Assembly: GCA_036406475.1 (NCBI GenBank)
Contig: DASXBA010000191.1
Coordinates: 1-36,536, forward strand
Reading direction: 5' to 3'
DNA from: DASXBA01 sp036406475
GTDB taxonomy: Bacteria > Actinomycetota > Thermoleophilia > Solirubrobacterales > Thermoleophilaceae
DNA: 36,536 nucleotides
Below, piece by piece: positions 7,677 to 14,817 of this stretch; the stretch's first letter is position 1; every line of letters begins with the position of its first letter. The notes below the pieces were generated by a model. The model worked only from the letters and a program-made list of their open reading frames with translations, did no database searches and was not told the DNA's origin. Made by a program: the position numbers and the translations under genes.

Positions 7677-8281
7677 GCCGCGGGCTCGTCTCCCGCGAGG
7701 ATCCGGTAGAGGGCACGGCGGGCGTCGTCGAGGACCTTGCGGGCCTCCTCGACCTGCTTGTCGTCCCCCGTGGTTCCCACCTGGTAAGCGGCGGTGGCGA
7801 GCTGGACGAACTGGTCGCGCAGGCCCAGACGGCCCTCGCCGACCTCGTCGCCGAGCCCGGCCCAGGGCTCCCCCATCTCCTCGCGCCGCTCCTCGACGTG
7901 GGCCTTGCCGGCGTCGGTCAGGACGTAGCGCTTGCGCCCCTGGTCCTCCTCGGCCCGCACGAGCCCCTCGTCCTCGAGCTGCGCCAGCGCCGGGTACACC
8001 GACCCCGGACTCGGCCGCCATACGCCCTCGCTTCGGTTCTCGATCTCCTGCATCAGCCCGTAGCCGCTCATCGGCTCCTCGTCGAGAACGAGCAGCATCG
8101 CGGCACGAACGTCGCCGCGCGGCCGGCGTCTGCGACCGAACGGCGGACCGCCGCCGAAGCCGGGGCCGCCCCAGCCGCCGAAGCCCGGCCCGCCGCGGTG
8201 GCGGCCGTGACGGCGGCGGCCGCCGGTCATCGCCATGAAGTGGCGGAGCGCCGGGTGTTCGAATGAATGTGCGTGGGTCAT
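7673..8281 (-). CDS. PadR-family transcriptional regulator
   Basis: PadR proteins are dimeric winged-helix repressors that often sense phenolics or drugs and control their own operon. The 202-aa protein has a Gly/Arg/His-rich N-terminal tail (about residues 20-55, repeats such as GPGFGGWGGPGFGGG). The winged helix follows at about 56-130: RAAMLLVLDEEPMSGYGLMQEI, GVWRPSPGSVYPALAQLEDEGLV and RKRYVLTDAGK. A C-terminal dimerisation helix ends the protein. The frame is open upstream, but the ATG at 8281 has a good AAGGAGAA Shine-Dalgarno and is chosen. A 30-bp AT-rich palindrome centred 35 bp upstream is a likely self-operator. The gene is coupled by GTGA to the glycolipid-binding protein gene. 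The effector is unknown. Confidence 0.92.
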   Translation of the reverse strand: MTHAHSFEHPALRHFMAMTGGRRRHGRHRGGPGFGGWGGPGFGGGPPFGRRRRPRGDVRAAMLLVLDEEPMSGYGLMQEIENRSEGVWRPSPGSVYPALAQLEDEGLVRAEEDQGRKRYVLTDAGKAHVEERREEMGEPWAGLGDEVGEGRLGLRDQFVQLATAAYQVGTTGDDKQVEEARKVLDDARRALYRILAGDEPAA

Positions 8282-8300
8282 CGGTTCTCCTTGATCTGTT

Positions 8301-8330
8301 CGATACATAACGATATATCGGTACGTATCG
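8301..8330. promoter_or_regulatory. Candidate PadR operator, 30-bp nested palindrome
   Basis: The perfect 10-bp palindrome CGATATATCG lies at 8311-8320. It is flanked by outer arms CGATACATAA (8301-8310) and GTACGTATCG (8321-8330) that pair at 8 of 10 positions. The block is strikingly AT-rich for this DNA and sits 20-49 bp upstream of the padR start, where a promoter would be. Symmetric AT-rich sites of this kind are typical of PadR binding. Self-repression is inferred. Confidence 0.68.
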
Positions 8331-8334
8331 GTTG

Positions 8335-8829
8335 TCAACCCACGTCCCAGCTGAAGTGCGCGTGCTTCTCACGGTTTCCCGAGGGCTGGTTGCTGCCCGT
8401 GTCGTCGTACCGGAAGGTCACCGTCTTGGCCCGGCTGTCGCTCGGGGCCTCGAACACGATCCAGCCGCGGCCGCAGGTGGCGCGCACGCTGTCGAAGCCG
8501 TTCGAGTAGACCGACTGCGGGAACCGCACAGACGCCTTGCCCCCGTCCACCTGGAGCCCGAAGTTGTAGGTGCCGATCGCCTGGCCGCGGTCGTTGCAGA
8601 CCTTGACGTCGGCGCCGAAGAAGCGCTCGCCCGGACCGGGGGTGCCGAGGCCTGTGACGTCAATCCCCCGCTTCGGCGGGACCCTGGTGTCGAACCTGAT
8701 CAGGCTCACTTTGAGGCCGCCCGCGCTGAGGGTGTCGCCGGCCATGCCCTTCTTCGTGGTGCTGTTGCCCGCGAAGCAGCCGGCCAAGCCCAGCGCGGCG
8801 AGCAGGCCGGCCGCCGCGGCGCGGGTCAC
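8335..8829 (-). CDS. Small lipoprotein, DUF4352-like
   Basis: This 164-aa exported lipoprotein has a signal peptide (TRAAAAGLLAALGLAGC, lipobox LAGC, Cys18). A compact beta-rich domain follows: GGLKVSLIRFDT, GERFFGADVKVCNDRGQAIGTYNFGLQVDG, GFDSVRATCGRGWIVFEAPSDS and KTVTFRYDD. This pattern resembles DUF4352 (telokin/MPT63-like immunoglobulin fold), found in many secreted actinobacterial proteins without known function. Two cysteines (in VKVCND and RATCGRG) could form a disulphide. The start is GTG 8829, which overlaps the rny stop as GTGA, so it follows RNase Y in the same transcript. The stop is 5 bp from the padR operator palindrome. The family call is tentative; the lipoprotein call is firmer. 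Confidence 0.68.
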   Translation of the reverse strand: MTRAAAAGLLAALGLAGCFAGNSTTKKGMAGDTLSAGGLKVSLIRFDTRVPPKRGIDVTGLGTPGPGERFFGADVKVCNDRGQAIGTYNFGLQVDGGKASVRFPQSVYSNGFDSVRATCGRGWIVFEAPSDSRAKTVTFRYDDTGSNQPSGNREKHAHFSWDVG

Positions 8830-10325
8830 TTGGCGTAGTCCGTCGCCCTGCTCTCGCGGATCACGGTCACCTTGATCTGGCCCGGGTAGTCGAGCTCCTT
8901 CTCGACGTCGCGGGCGATCTTGTGTGACAAGAGGGCGGCGCCATCGTCGTCGATCTCCTCCGGCTCGACGATCACCCGGATCTCCCGGCCCGCGTGCATC
9001 GCGTAGACCTTGTCGACTCCCGCGTGCCGCCGCGCGATCTCCTCGAGCTCGGTGAGCCGCTTGACGTAGTGCTCGAGCGATTCGCCCCGCGCCCCGGGCC
9101 GGGCGCCGGAGAGCGAGTCGACGATCTGCACGATCACCGCCTCGACGGTGCGCAGCTCGACCTCGTTGTGGTGCGCCTCCATGGCGTGGGCCACGGCCTC
9201 GGACTCCTTGTAGCGGCGCGCGATGTCGCCCCCGACGAGGGCGTGCGGGCCCTCGACCTCGTGCGACACGGCCTTTCCGACGTCGTGCAACAGCGCGGCC
9301 CGGGCGGCCACGCGCGGGTCGGCGCCCAGCTCGGCAGCCAGCATCGCCGCGAGCCGGGAGCATTCGACCGAGTGGTGGAGCACGTTCTGCCCGTAGCTCG
9401 TCCGGAACTTGAGTCGGCCGAGCAGCTTGGTGAGCTCGGGATGCAGGGTTCCGACGTTCGCCTCGAACACCGCCTGCTCCCCCACCTCGACCACGTGCTG
9501 CTCGATCTCGGACCGGGCCTGGTGATAGGACTCCTCGATCCGGGCGGGGTGGATGCGACCGTCCTGGAGCAGCCTCTCCAGCGTCAGGCGGGCGATCTCC
9601 CGCCTCACCCCGTCGAAGCCCGACAGGAGCACCGCCCCGGGGGTGTCGTCGATGATGAAGTCGATCCCGGTGAGCGTCTCGAGCGTGCGGATGTTGCGGC
9701 CCTCGCGGCCGATGATCCGGCCCTTGAGCTCGTCCGACTTGAGCTCGACCACGGACACGGTCGTCTCCACCGCGTGCCCGCCCGCCACGCGCTGCATCAC
9801 GGCGGACAGGATGCTGCGGGCGCGGCGGTCGGCCTCGTGCTTGGCCTCCTCCTCGATCTGGCGGACCAGGCGGGCGCTGTCGTGGCGGAGCTCGTCCTCG
9901 AGCTGCCGCAGCAGGATCTGCTTGGCCTGGCCGGCGCTCAGGCTGGAAATGCGCTCGAGCTCGCGAACGTGCTCGCGTTTGCCCTCCTTCAGGCGCTCGA
10001 TCTCGCGGTCGAGGTTGCGCCGCCGGTCCTCCAAGGAACGCGTCCGCTCGTCCAGCTCCTGCTCCTGAAGGCCGAGCGACTGCTCCTTCGCTCGCAGCCT
10101 CTCCTCGAGCCGTGCGAGCTCCGCCCGGCGAGCGCTCAACTCCGCGTCGCCCTCGGGTTCCGTTGCAGCGGGCACCGAAGGCGCGGCTGCGCGTTCGGGT
10201 GCCTGCGGCTCGGGCGTCCTGCCCACCGGTGCGACGCTCGCCTGGGCGGCGCGCGGGCGCTGCACGACCAGCACCACGGCCACCGAGACGGCTGCCGCCA
10301 CCAGCGCCGCCAATACGATCTCCAT
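8826..10325 (-). CDS. rny: Ribonuclease Y
   Basis: RNase Y is a membrane-anchored endoribonuclease that starts bulk mRNA decay. The 499-aa protein has one N-terminal membrane helix (residues 2-21), a Pro/Ala linker, then a long charged coiled coil (about 60-180). A KH domain (about 190-255, GRIIGREGRNIRTLE at 202-216) and an HD domain with ALLHDVGKAVSHE (His347-Asp348) and AHHNEVE follow. Length and order fit the family. The start is ATG 10325 with GGAGGAG about 6 bp upstream. The 5' leader contains several GC-rich hairpins. In related genomes rny follows recA/recX, as here apart from an inserted plus-strand gene. Together with pnp and rnj, three main RNA-decay enzymes are encoded within 23 kb. 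Confidence 0.96.
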   Translation of the reverse strand: MEIVLAALVAAAVSVAVVLVVQRPRAAQASVAPVGRTPEPQAPERAAAPSVPAATEPEGDAELSARRAELARLEERLRAKEQSLGLQEQELDERTRSLEDRRRNLDREIERLKEGKREHVRELERISSLSAGQAKQILLRQLEDELRHDSARLVRQIEEEAKHEADRRARSILSAVMQRVAGGHAVETTVSVVELKSDELKGRIIGREGRNIRTLETLTGIDFIIDDTPGAVLLSGFDGVRREIARLTLERLLQDGRIHPARIEESYHQARSEIEQHVVEVGEQAVFEANVGTLHPELTKLLGRLKFRTSYGQNVLHHSVECSRLAAMLAAELGADPRVAARAALLHDVGKAVSHEVEGPHALVGGDIARRYKESEAVAHAMEAHHNEVELRTVEAVIVQIVDSLSGARPGARGESLEHYVKRLTELEEIARRHAGVDKVYAMHAGREIRVIVEPEEIDDDGAALLSHKIARDVEKELDYPGQIKVTVIRESRATDYAK

Positions 10326-10668
10326 TGCGTCTCCTCCGTCCGGCGCGCTCGCGCCGGTCGCTCAACGTCGTCGAGCGGTGCGGCTCGCGCCGCGAGACAC
10401 AAGACGTGACTTCAGAGCGGGGCTGCCGCTAACGGCGCCTCCAGGCCCTCCTTCCGAATCCGTCCGCTCCTCGATTTCCCGTCACAGTTCTCAAGCTACA
10501 AGTCGCTGCTTTGCAGGTCTTTCGGTCTCACGGCGGCCGAGCCGGCCGCTTTGGACTGAGGGTATCCCGGCGCCCTGCGGGGCGCAAGCGGCCCCGAAAC
10601 TTCGGGGCGGGAACGCCGGATTCATGTGAGGGTGGTGGGAACTGACCCGTAGAAAGGGGCCCACAACC
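10326..10668. other. 343-bp divergent intergenic region with several hairpins, no gene seen
   Basis: This gap separates rny (minus) from the DI-repeat protein gene (plus) and should contain both promoters. I could not identify convincing -10/-35 pairs. Within the rny leader, 10340-10357 is a perfect inverted repeat (CCGGCGCG, 2-nt spacer, CGCGCCGG), and smaller stems occur at about 10372-10400 (CGAGC/GCTCG and CTCGC/GCGAG). On the other side, 10570-10585 (GCGCCC/GGGCGC) and 10592-10607 (CCCCGAA-AC-TTCGGGG) lie upstream of the plus-strand gene. None is followed by a T-tract, so they are not obvious terminators. An unannotated small RNA is possible but not supported. Confidence 0.5.
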
Positions 10669-11253
10669 GTGTTGTCCAAAGTCCGCTCCAACCTGACCGC
10701 GGCAAATCTGATGTCTGCCGCTGCGCTGTTCGTCGCGCTGGGAGGCACGTCCTACGCAGTCGGAATCAACACCATCGGGAGCAAGCAGATCAAGAACGGC
10801 TCGATCGTCAGCGCCGACATCGGCAACGGCAAGGTCGCCGGCAAGGACATCAAGAACGGGTCGCTTACCGGCGGCGACATCGGCAACGGCAAGTTGGGCG
10901 GCAGGGACATCAAGCGGGGCACGCTGACGGCGTCCAACTTCGCCCACGGGGTGCTCCCAAAGGGCCCCAAGGGGGACAGGGGCTCGCCCGGGGCGACGAC
11001 GGTCCATACGGTCTCCGGGCCCCAGACGCTGTGCAGCGGTGACGACTGCACGACCCCTCCGTCGAACGCGATCTGTCCCACGGGCGAGAACCTGGTGGGC
11101 GGCGGTGCCTACAGCGCCACCGACGACGTGCTCATCGTGAGCGCACCCACAGGTTCCGCCACGAGGTCTACTACCTGGCAGGCGCAGACGAAGGACACCG
11201 CCCATGACGGGGGCGCGAACGCAAGAGCGGTCGCCCTCTGCGCGGTCCCCTAG
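10669..11253 (+). CDS. Secreted DI-x-NG decapeptide-repeat protein with a short collagen-like segment
   Basis: This 194-aa product has an N-terminal leader (NLMSAAALFVALGGTSYA, residues 13-30). It continues with six 10-residue repeats at 40-99 of the form DIxNGxxxxx (QIKNGSIVSA, DIGNGKVAGK, DIKNGSLTGG, DIGNGKLGGR, DIKRGTLTAS, NFAHGVLPKG). A short Gly-x-y run, GPKGDRGSPG, follows at 99-108. A C-terminal domain of about 85 residues has three Cys in a CSGDDC..AIC arrangement and a final Cys near the end. Regular I/G spacing suggests a stacked beta-solenoid or fibre stalk carrying a globular head. I recall similar proteins in Solirubrobacterales but no function. The start is GTG 10669 with a GAAAGGGG Shine-Dalgarno. 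It is a plus-strand insertion between recX and rny. Confidence 0.78.
   Translation: MLSKVRSNLTAANLMSAAALFVALGGTSYAVGINTIGSKQIKNGSIVSADIGNGKVAGKDIKNGSLTGGDIGNGKLGGRDIKRGTLTASNFAHGVLPKGPKGDRGSPGATTVHTVSGPQTLCSGDDCTTPPSNAICPTGENLVGGGAYSATDDVLIVSAPTGSATRSTTWQAQTKDTAHDGGANARAVALCAVP
10786..10965 (+). repeat. Six in-frame 30-bp coding repeats (60-bp higher-order unit)
   Basis: The DI-x-NG repeats are exactly 30 bp apart. Odd and even units differ (DIKNG versus DIGNG), giving a 60-bp higher-order repeat: the 18-bp string gacatcggcaacggcaag recurs at 10816 and 10876. The near-identity at DNA level of these units suggests recent duplication or gene conversion. Confidence 0.75.
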
Positions 11254-11268
11254 CGGCGGCCGGAACAG

Positions 11269-11766
11269 CTACGCGGCGCGGCGGTCCTCGCCGCGCCGCC
11301 CGTGCCGGCGCACGGCCTCGTACGCGAGCTCCGGCTCGTACCCGCGGCGGACGAGGAGGGACCAGGCACGATCACGCCCGCGGTCGTCCGTGGGCGGCTC
11401 GGGGAAGCGGGCGCCGAGCAGCAGGAGGGCGGTCTGGAGCTCGGCCTGGCGGTCCTGAGCCGCCACAGCCTCCGCGACCTGCTCCGGGCCGACGCCGCGC
11501 CGGCGGAGGTCGCGGGCGATCCGCTCCGAGCCCCAGCGGTCGAGCGAGCGCTTGTCCTCGGCGAACCGGCGGGCGTAGCGCGCGTCGTCGAGGAAGCCTG
11601 CGTCGATCAGCTCGGCGACGGCCTCGTCGATCGCCGCCGGCTCGACGCGCTTGCGCTCGAGGCAGGTGCGCAGCTCCGCCACCGTACGGTCGCGGGCGCC
11701 GACCGCCCGGTAGGCGAGTTCGATGGCCCGCTCCCGCTCCGGCTGAACTGGAGGGACCTCGGTCAT
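11269..11766 (-). CDS. recX: Recombination regulator RecX
   Basis: RecX binds RecA filaments and limits their activity. The 165-aa protein is built of three-helix repeats. The signature ARDRTVAELRTCLERKRVEPAAIDEAVAEL is followed by LIDAGFLDDARYARRFAEDKRSLDRWGSERIARDLRRRGV, the RecX core. It lies 25 bp downstream of recA on the same strand, the usual arrangement, and is probably cotranscribed with it. The C-terminal tail (RRHGRRGEDRRAA) is encoded by a strong GC hairpin at the convergent junction with the DI-repeat gene. The start is ATG 11766. Length is normal. Confidence 0.93.
   Translation of the reverse strand: MTEVPPVQPERERAIELAYRAVGARDRTVAELRTCLERKRVEPAAIDEAVAELIDAGFLDDARYARRFAEDKRSLDRWGSERIARDLRRRGVGPEQVAEAVAAQDRQAELQTALLLLGARFPEPPTDDRGRDRAWSLLVRRGYEPELAYEAVRRHGRRGEDRRAA
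11273..11299 (+). terminator. 11-bp GC-rich hairpin at convergent gene ends
   Basis: GCGGCGCGGCG (11273-11283) pairs perfectly with CGCCGCGCCGC (11289-11299) across a 5-nt loop. It lies 20 bp after the stop of the DI-repeat gene and inside the last codons of recX. There is no U-tract, so it would be a 3' stability stem or an atypical terminator rather than a classical intrinsic one. Confidence 0.4.
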
Positions 11767-11791
11767 CGGCCGTCCGGGACGGCGGGCGGCT

Positions 11792-12889
11792 CTAGGCCGC
11801 CCGCTCCTCGGGTTCCTCGGTCACCTCCCCAGCGGCGTCCTCCGGGGCGCTGACCGGTGCGAGCGCCGGCGCAGCCGGCTCGGCGCCGACGGCCTCGTAG
11901 ATGCGGCGCTCGATCTCCTGGGCCATCTCCGGGTGCTCACGCAGGTAGGCCTTGGCGTTGTTGCGCCCCTGGCCCAGCCGCTCGTCGCCGTAGGAGAAGA
12001 ACGAGCCCGACTTCTTGACGATGTCGTGCTCCAGGCCCAGATCGAGCAGGCAGCTCTCGGCGGAGATGCCCTCGCCGTACTCGATGTCGAACTCGGCCTG
12101 CCTGAACGGCGCGGCGACCTTGTTCTTGACGACCTTGACCCGGACCCGATTGCCGACCGCCTCGGTGCCCTCCTTCAGCGTCTCGATGCGGCGGATGTCG
12201 AGCCGCTGGGAGGCGTAGAACTTCAAAGCGCGGCCGCCCGGCTGCGTCTCCGGCGAGCCGAACATCACGCCCACCTTCTCCCGGATCTGGTTGGTGAAGA
12301 TGCAGAGCGTGCCGGAGCGGTTGAGGTTGCCGGCGAGCTTGCGCATCGCCTGGCTCATCATGCGCGCCTGGACGCCGACGGTCTGGTCTCCCATCGCGCC
12401 CTCCAGCTCCGCCTTGGGCGTGAGCGCGGCGACCGAGTCGATCGCCACCACGTCGACCGCTCCGGACCGGATCAGGAGGTCGGCGATCTCGAGCGCCTGC
12501 TCGCCATGGTCGGGCTGGGAGACCAGCAGCTCGTCGATGTCGACGCCGATGCGCTTGGCGTAGGCCGGGTCCATCGCGTGCTCGGCGTCGATGAACGCGC
12601 AGATGCCCCCCATCTTCTGGGCGCTGGCGAGTACGTGGTAGAGGAGCGTGGTCTTACCGCTCGACTCCGGCCCGAAGACCTCGACGATGCGGCCGCGCGG
12701 CACCCCGCCGACGCCGAGCGCGAGGTCGAGGGACAGCGCCCCCGTGGGGATCGCCGAGACCTTCACCTGGGCGGCCTCGTCGCCCATCCTCATGATCGAG
12801 CCCTGCCCGAACGAGCGCTCGATCTGCGTGAGGGCGCCCTTGAGCGCGGATTCGCGTGCCTGGGCGGCCTTCTCCTGTTCCTTGTCCAT
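11792..12889 (-). CDS. recA: Recombinase RecA
   Basis: RecA is the strand-exchange ATPase of homologous recombination and the trigger of LexA self-cleavage. The 365-aa product has GQGSIMRMGD, Walker A GPESSGKTT (Lys79), the DAEHAMDP segment, the L1/L2 region around AMRKLAGNLNRSG and TNQIREKVGVMFGSPETQPGG, and an acidic C-terminal tail. No intein is present. The frame is open further upstream, but ATG 12889 (MDKEQEKAAQ) has a TAGGAG Shine-Dalgarno 8-12 bp before it and gives the normal family N-terminus. A palindrome resembling an SOS box lies about 70-85 bp upstream. recX follows 25 bp downstream. Confidence 0.98.
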   Translation of the reverse strand: MDKEQEKAAQARESALKGALTQIERSFGQGSIMRMGDEAAQVKVSAIPTGALSLDLALGVGGVPRGRIVEVFGPESSGKTTLLYHVLASAQKMGGICAFIDAEHAMDPAYAKRIGVDIDELLVSQPDHGEQALEIADLLIRSGAVDVVAIDSVAALTPKAELEGAMGDQTVGVQARMMSQAMRKLAGNLNRSGTLCIFTNQIREKVGVMFGSPETQPGGRALKFYASQRLDIRRIETLKEGTEAVGNRVRVKVVKNKVAAPFRQAEFDIEYGEGISAESCLLDLGLEHDIVKKSGSFFSYGDERLGQGRNNAKAYLREHPEMAQEIERRIYEAVGAEPAAPALAPVSAPEDAAGEVTEEPEERAA

Positions 12890-12958
12890 GTGGCTGACTC
12901 CTAAAGCTCTCTGGGATCTAGAAGCTAGGAGTGGGGTCGGACGGCATGTTCGCCCCCA

Positions 12959-12973
12959 TCGAACACTGTTCAA
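12959..12973. promoter_or_regulatory. Candidate LexA/SOS-type operator upstream of recA
   Basis: On the recA strand this reads TTGAACAGTGTTCGA: two 7-bp arms around one central base with a single mismatch, and a perfect GAACA-G-TGTTC core. A second half-site, CGAACA, occurs 8 bp further on (12947-12952). The known actinobacterial and Firmicutes SOS box is GAAC-N4-GTTC; this core has a 3-bp spacer, so it is either a variant or coincidental. Its position between recA and the divergent SnoaL-like gene fits a promoter. Confidence 0.45.
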
Positions 12974-13022
12974 CCGGCCGTCACGCCTCCTGGGCAAGGG
13001 GAGCTACCGAGGAGACTGCCGG

Positions 13023-13439
13023 ATGACCCACGAGGACGAGATAAGCGCTCTCAGCCAGGGCTACGAGGCGCTCAACCGCGGTGACATCGAGGGCGTGCTC
13101 GAGCTGGTCGCCGCCGACTTCGCCTGGAGCGACCCGCCCGAGGTCGTCGGCGCCCGCGGCGGCAGCGGCAGGAGCGCGTTCGCCCTGCATCTCGCCGGCT
13201 TCTTCCAGAGCTGGGACGAGTTCCGCTGCGAGCCCGAGGAGTTCCGCCGGCTGGGCGACGCGCTGCTGGTGTTCGTGCGCGAGGGCGGCCGCGGCAAGCT
13301 CAGTGGAGCCGTGGTCGAGCACCGGCTGATCCATGTCTGGCGCTTCCGCGGCGGCAGGGCGGTGCGCCTGGCGGCGTTCGTCGATCCGGCGGAGGCGCTC
13401 GAGGCGGCCTCGCCGTGGTCCGTCGGGCTCGCGGCCTAG
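13023..13439 (+). CDS. SnoaL-like / NTF2-superfamily protein
   Basis: This 138-aa protein has the cone-shaped SnoaL/NTF2 pattern: an N-terminal helix ISALSQGYEALNRGDIEGVLELVAADFAWSDPPEV, then AFALHLAGFFQSWDEFRCEPEEFRRLGDALLVFVREGGRG, and the closing strands VEHRLIHVWRFRGGRAVRLAAFVDPAEALEA. Members include polyketide cyclases, isomerases and many proteins of unknown role; no specific activity can be assigned. The start is ATG 13023 with GAGGAG upstream. The gene diverges from recA, and the spacer carries a possible SOS-type palindrome. Its TAG stop overlaps the TAG stop of the convergent small membrane protein gene within one CTAG. Confidence 0.82.
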   Translation: MTHEDEISALSQGYEALNRGDIEGVLELVAADFAWSDPPEVVGARGGSGRSAFALHLAGFFQSWDEFRCEPEEFRRLGDALLVFVREGGRGKLSGAVVEHRLIHVWRFRGGRAVRLAAFVDPAEALEAASPWSVGLAA

Positions 13440-13648
13440 TTGACGGCTCGCCTGAAGAGCACGCCGCAGACCACGGCCAGCACCAGCGCGAGGAACGGGA
13501 GTCCCCAGCCGATCACGCCGGCGATCGCCAGAACGAAGCCGACCACCGCGATCACGCCGAGGGTCCCGCCCGCCATCACGAGGCGGAAGGCCCGCTGCTC
13601 GCGGGTCCGGCGGGGCACGTATGAGCCGCGACGCTCGAGATCGCTCAT
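13436..13648 (-). CDS. Small two-helix membrane protein, unknown function
   Basis: This 70-aa product (72 aa from the GTG at 13654) has a basic N-terminus (RRGSYVPRRTREQR). Two closely spaced hydrophobic segments follow: AGGTLGVIAVVGFVLAIAGVIGW and LPFLALVLAVVCGVLF, the latter followed by RRAVN. I do not recognise a family. It starts about 12 bp downstream of the mreB stop and may be in its transcript. The choice between ATG 13648 and GTG 13654 is not decided by a Shine-Dalgarno. The stop TAG lies within the same CTAG as that of the SnoaL-like gene. Confidence 0.68.
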   Translation of the reverse strand: MSDLERRGSYVPRRTREQRAFRLVMAGGTLGVIAVVGFVLAIAGVIGWGLPFLALVLAVVCGVLFRRAVN

Positions 13649-13660
13649 GGGCACATTGTC

Positions 13661-14722
13661 TCAGCCCGACGGCCGGCGCAGGCCGCCGAGCCCGCCGGCG
13701 GTGACGGGAGCGAGGCGCTCGAGCAGCTCGACCTCGTCGAGCGCCCGGCCCGCGCCCTCTGCGACGCAGGTGAGCGGGTCGTCGGCAAGTCGCACCGGGA
13801 CGTTGGTCTCAGCCTCGATCCGCGCGGCGAATCCGCGCAGGAGCGCGCCGCCGCCCGCCAGCAGGATCCCCCTCTGGGGAAGGTCCGAGGCGAGCTCCGG
13901 CGGCGTCTCCTCGAGCGCCGCCTTGACCTCGTCGACGATCTCCTGCACCGGGCCCTCGAGCGCCTGGCGGACCTCCTCGGCGGGCAGGGCCACCTCGCGC
14001 GGCAGCCCGGACGCGGGGTCGCGGCCGCGGACGTAGGTCACCTCGTCGCTCGTGTCGGGCTGCACGCCGCCGACCTCGAGCTTCACGCGCTCGGCCGTGG
14101 TCTCGCCGATCGCGAGGCCATGGCGCTGGCGCAGCCAGGCGGCGATCGTCTCGTCGAGGTCGTAGCCACCGAGCCGCAGCGAGCGGGAGACGACGATGCC
14201 GCCGAGCGAGATCACCGCGACCTCGCTCGTCCCGCCGCCGACGTCGACGACGACGTTGGCGCGCGGCTCGTCGATCGCCAGGCCGGCGCCGATGGCCGCG
14301 GCGAGCGGCTCCTCGATCAGATGGACCGAGCGGGCGCCGGCGGCGAGGCAGGCCTCGGTGAGGGCGCGCTGCTCGACGTCGGTGATCCCGGACGGGGCGC
14401 ACATCATCACGCGCGGGTGGGCGAAGCGGCTGCCGTGCACGCGCTCCATGAAGTGGCGCAGCATCTGCTCGGTGATCTCGAAGTCGGCGATCACGCCGTG
14501 GCGGAGTGGCCGCACGGCGGAGATCGACGCCGGCGTGCGGCCGATCATCTGCTGGGCCTCGTCCCCCACAGCGTGGATGGCGCCGGTGCCCGTGTCCACG
14601 GCAACGACCGACGGCTCGGAGACGACGATGCCCTCGCCGCGCAGGAACACGAGCGTGTTGGCGGTTCCGAGGTCGATCGCCATGTCGCGCCCACCCAGGC
14701 GCGGCAGCATGCGGCGACGCAT
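13661..14722 (-). CDS. mreB: Rod-shape-determining actin homologue MreB
   Basis: MreB forms membrane-bound filaments that guide lateral cell-wall synthesis. The 353-aa protein (from ATG 14722) has the actin-fold signatures: phosphate-1 MAIDLGTANTLVFLRG, phosphate-2 VVDVGGGTSEVAVIS, and the adenosine motif GILLAGGGALLRGF. RPLRHGVIADFEITEQMLRHF is also typical of MreB. The family N-terminus RRMLPRLGGRDMAID supports 14722. An in-frame TTG at 14794 would add 24 residues (ANRFSRKNGSGNGSGG-type), and neither start has a clear Shine-Dalgarno. mreC, mreD, mrdA and mrdB are not adjacent, so this is a solitary copy; the genome may have another mreB in a mreBCD operon. It lies between a GNAT gene and a small membrane protein gene. 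Confidence 0.92.
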   Translation of the reverse strand: MRRRMLPRLGGRDMAIDLGTANTLVFLRGEGIVVSEPSVVAVDTGTGAIHAVGDEAQQMIGRTPASISAVRPLRHGVIADFEITEQMLRHFMERVHGSRFAHPRVMMCAPSGITDVEQRALTEACLAAGARSVHLIEEPLAAAIGAGLAIDEPRANVVVDVGGGTSEVAVISLGGIVVSRSLRLGGYDLDETIAAWLRQRHGLAIGETTAERVKLEVGGVQPDTSDEVTYVRGRDPASGLPREVALPAEEVRQALEGPVQEIVDEVKAALEETPPELASDLPQRGILLAGGGALLRGFAARIEAETNVPVRLADDPLTCVAEGAGRALDEVELLERLAPVTAGGLGGLRRPSG

Positions 14723-14817
14723 CGAAGAACGGGCCGGCGCGAGGCCGCCGGAGCCGTTGCCCGAGCCGTTTTTGCGGGAGAAACGGTTAGCCAAGCGTCC
14801 GACGCTAGCGCAGGTGG

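Noticed and set aside
8335..10365. Possible single 676-aa protein joining an Arg-rich part with the small lipoprotein
   Set aside because: The first part is an out-of-frame reading of rny; a lipobox after GTG 8829 and a GTGA overlap mark the true gene.
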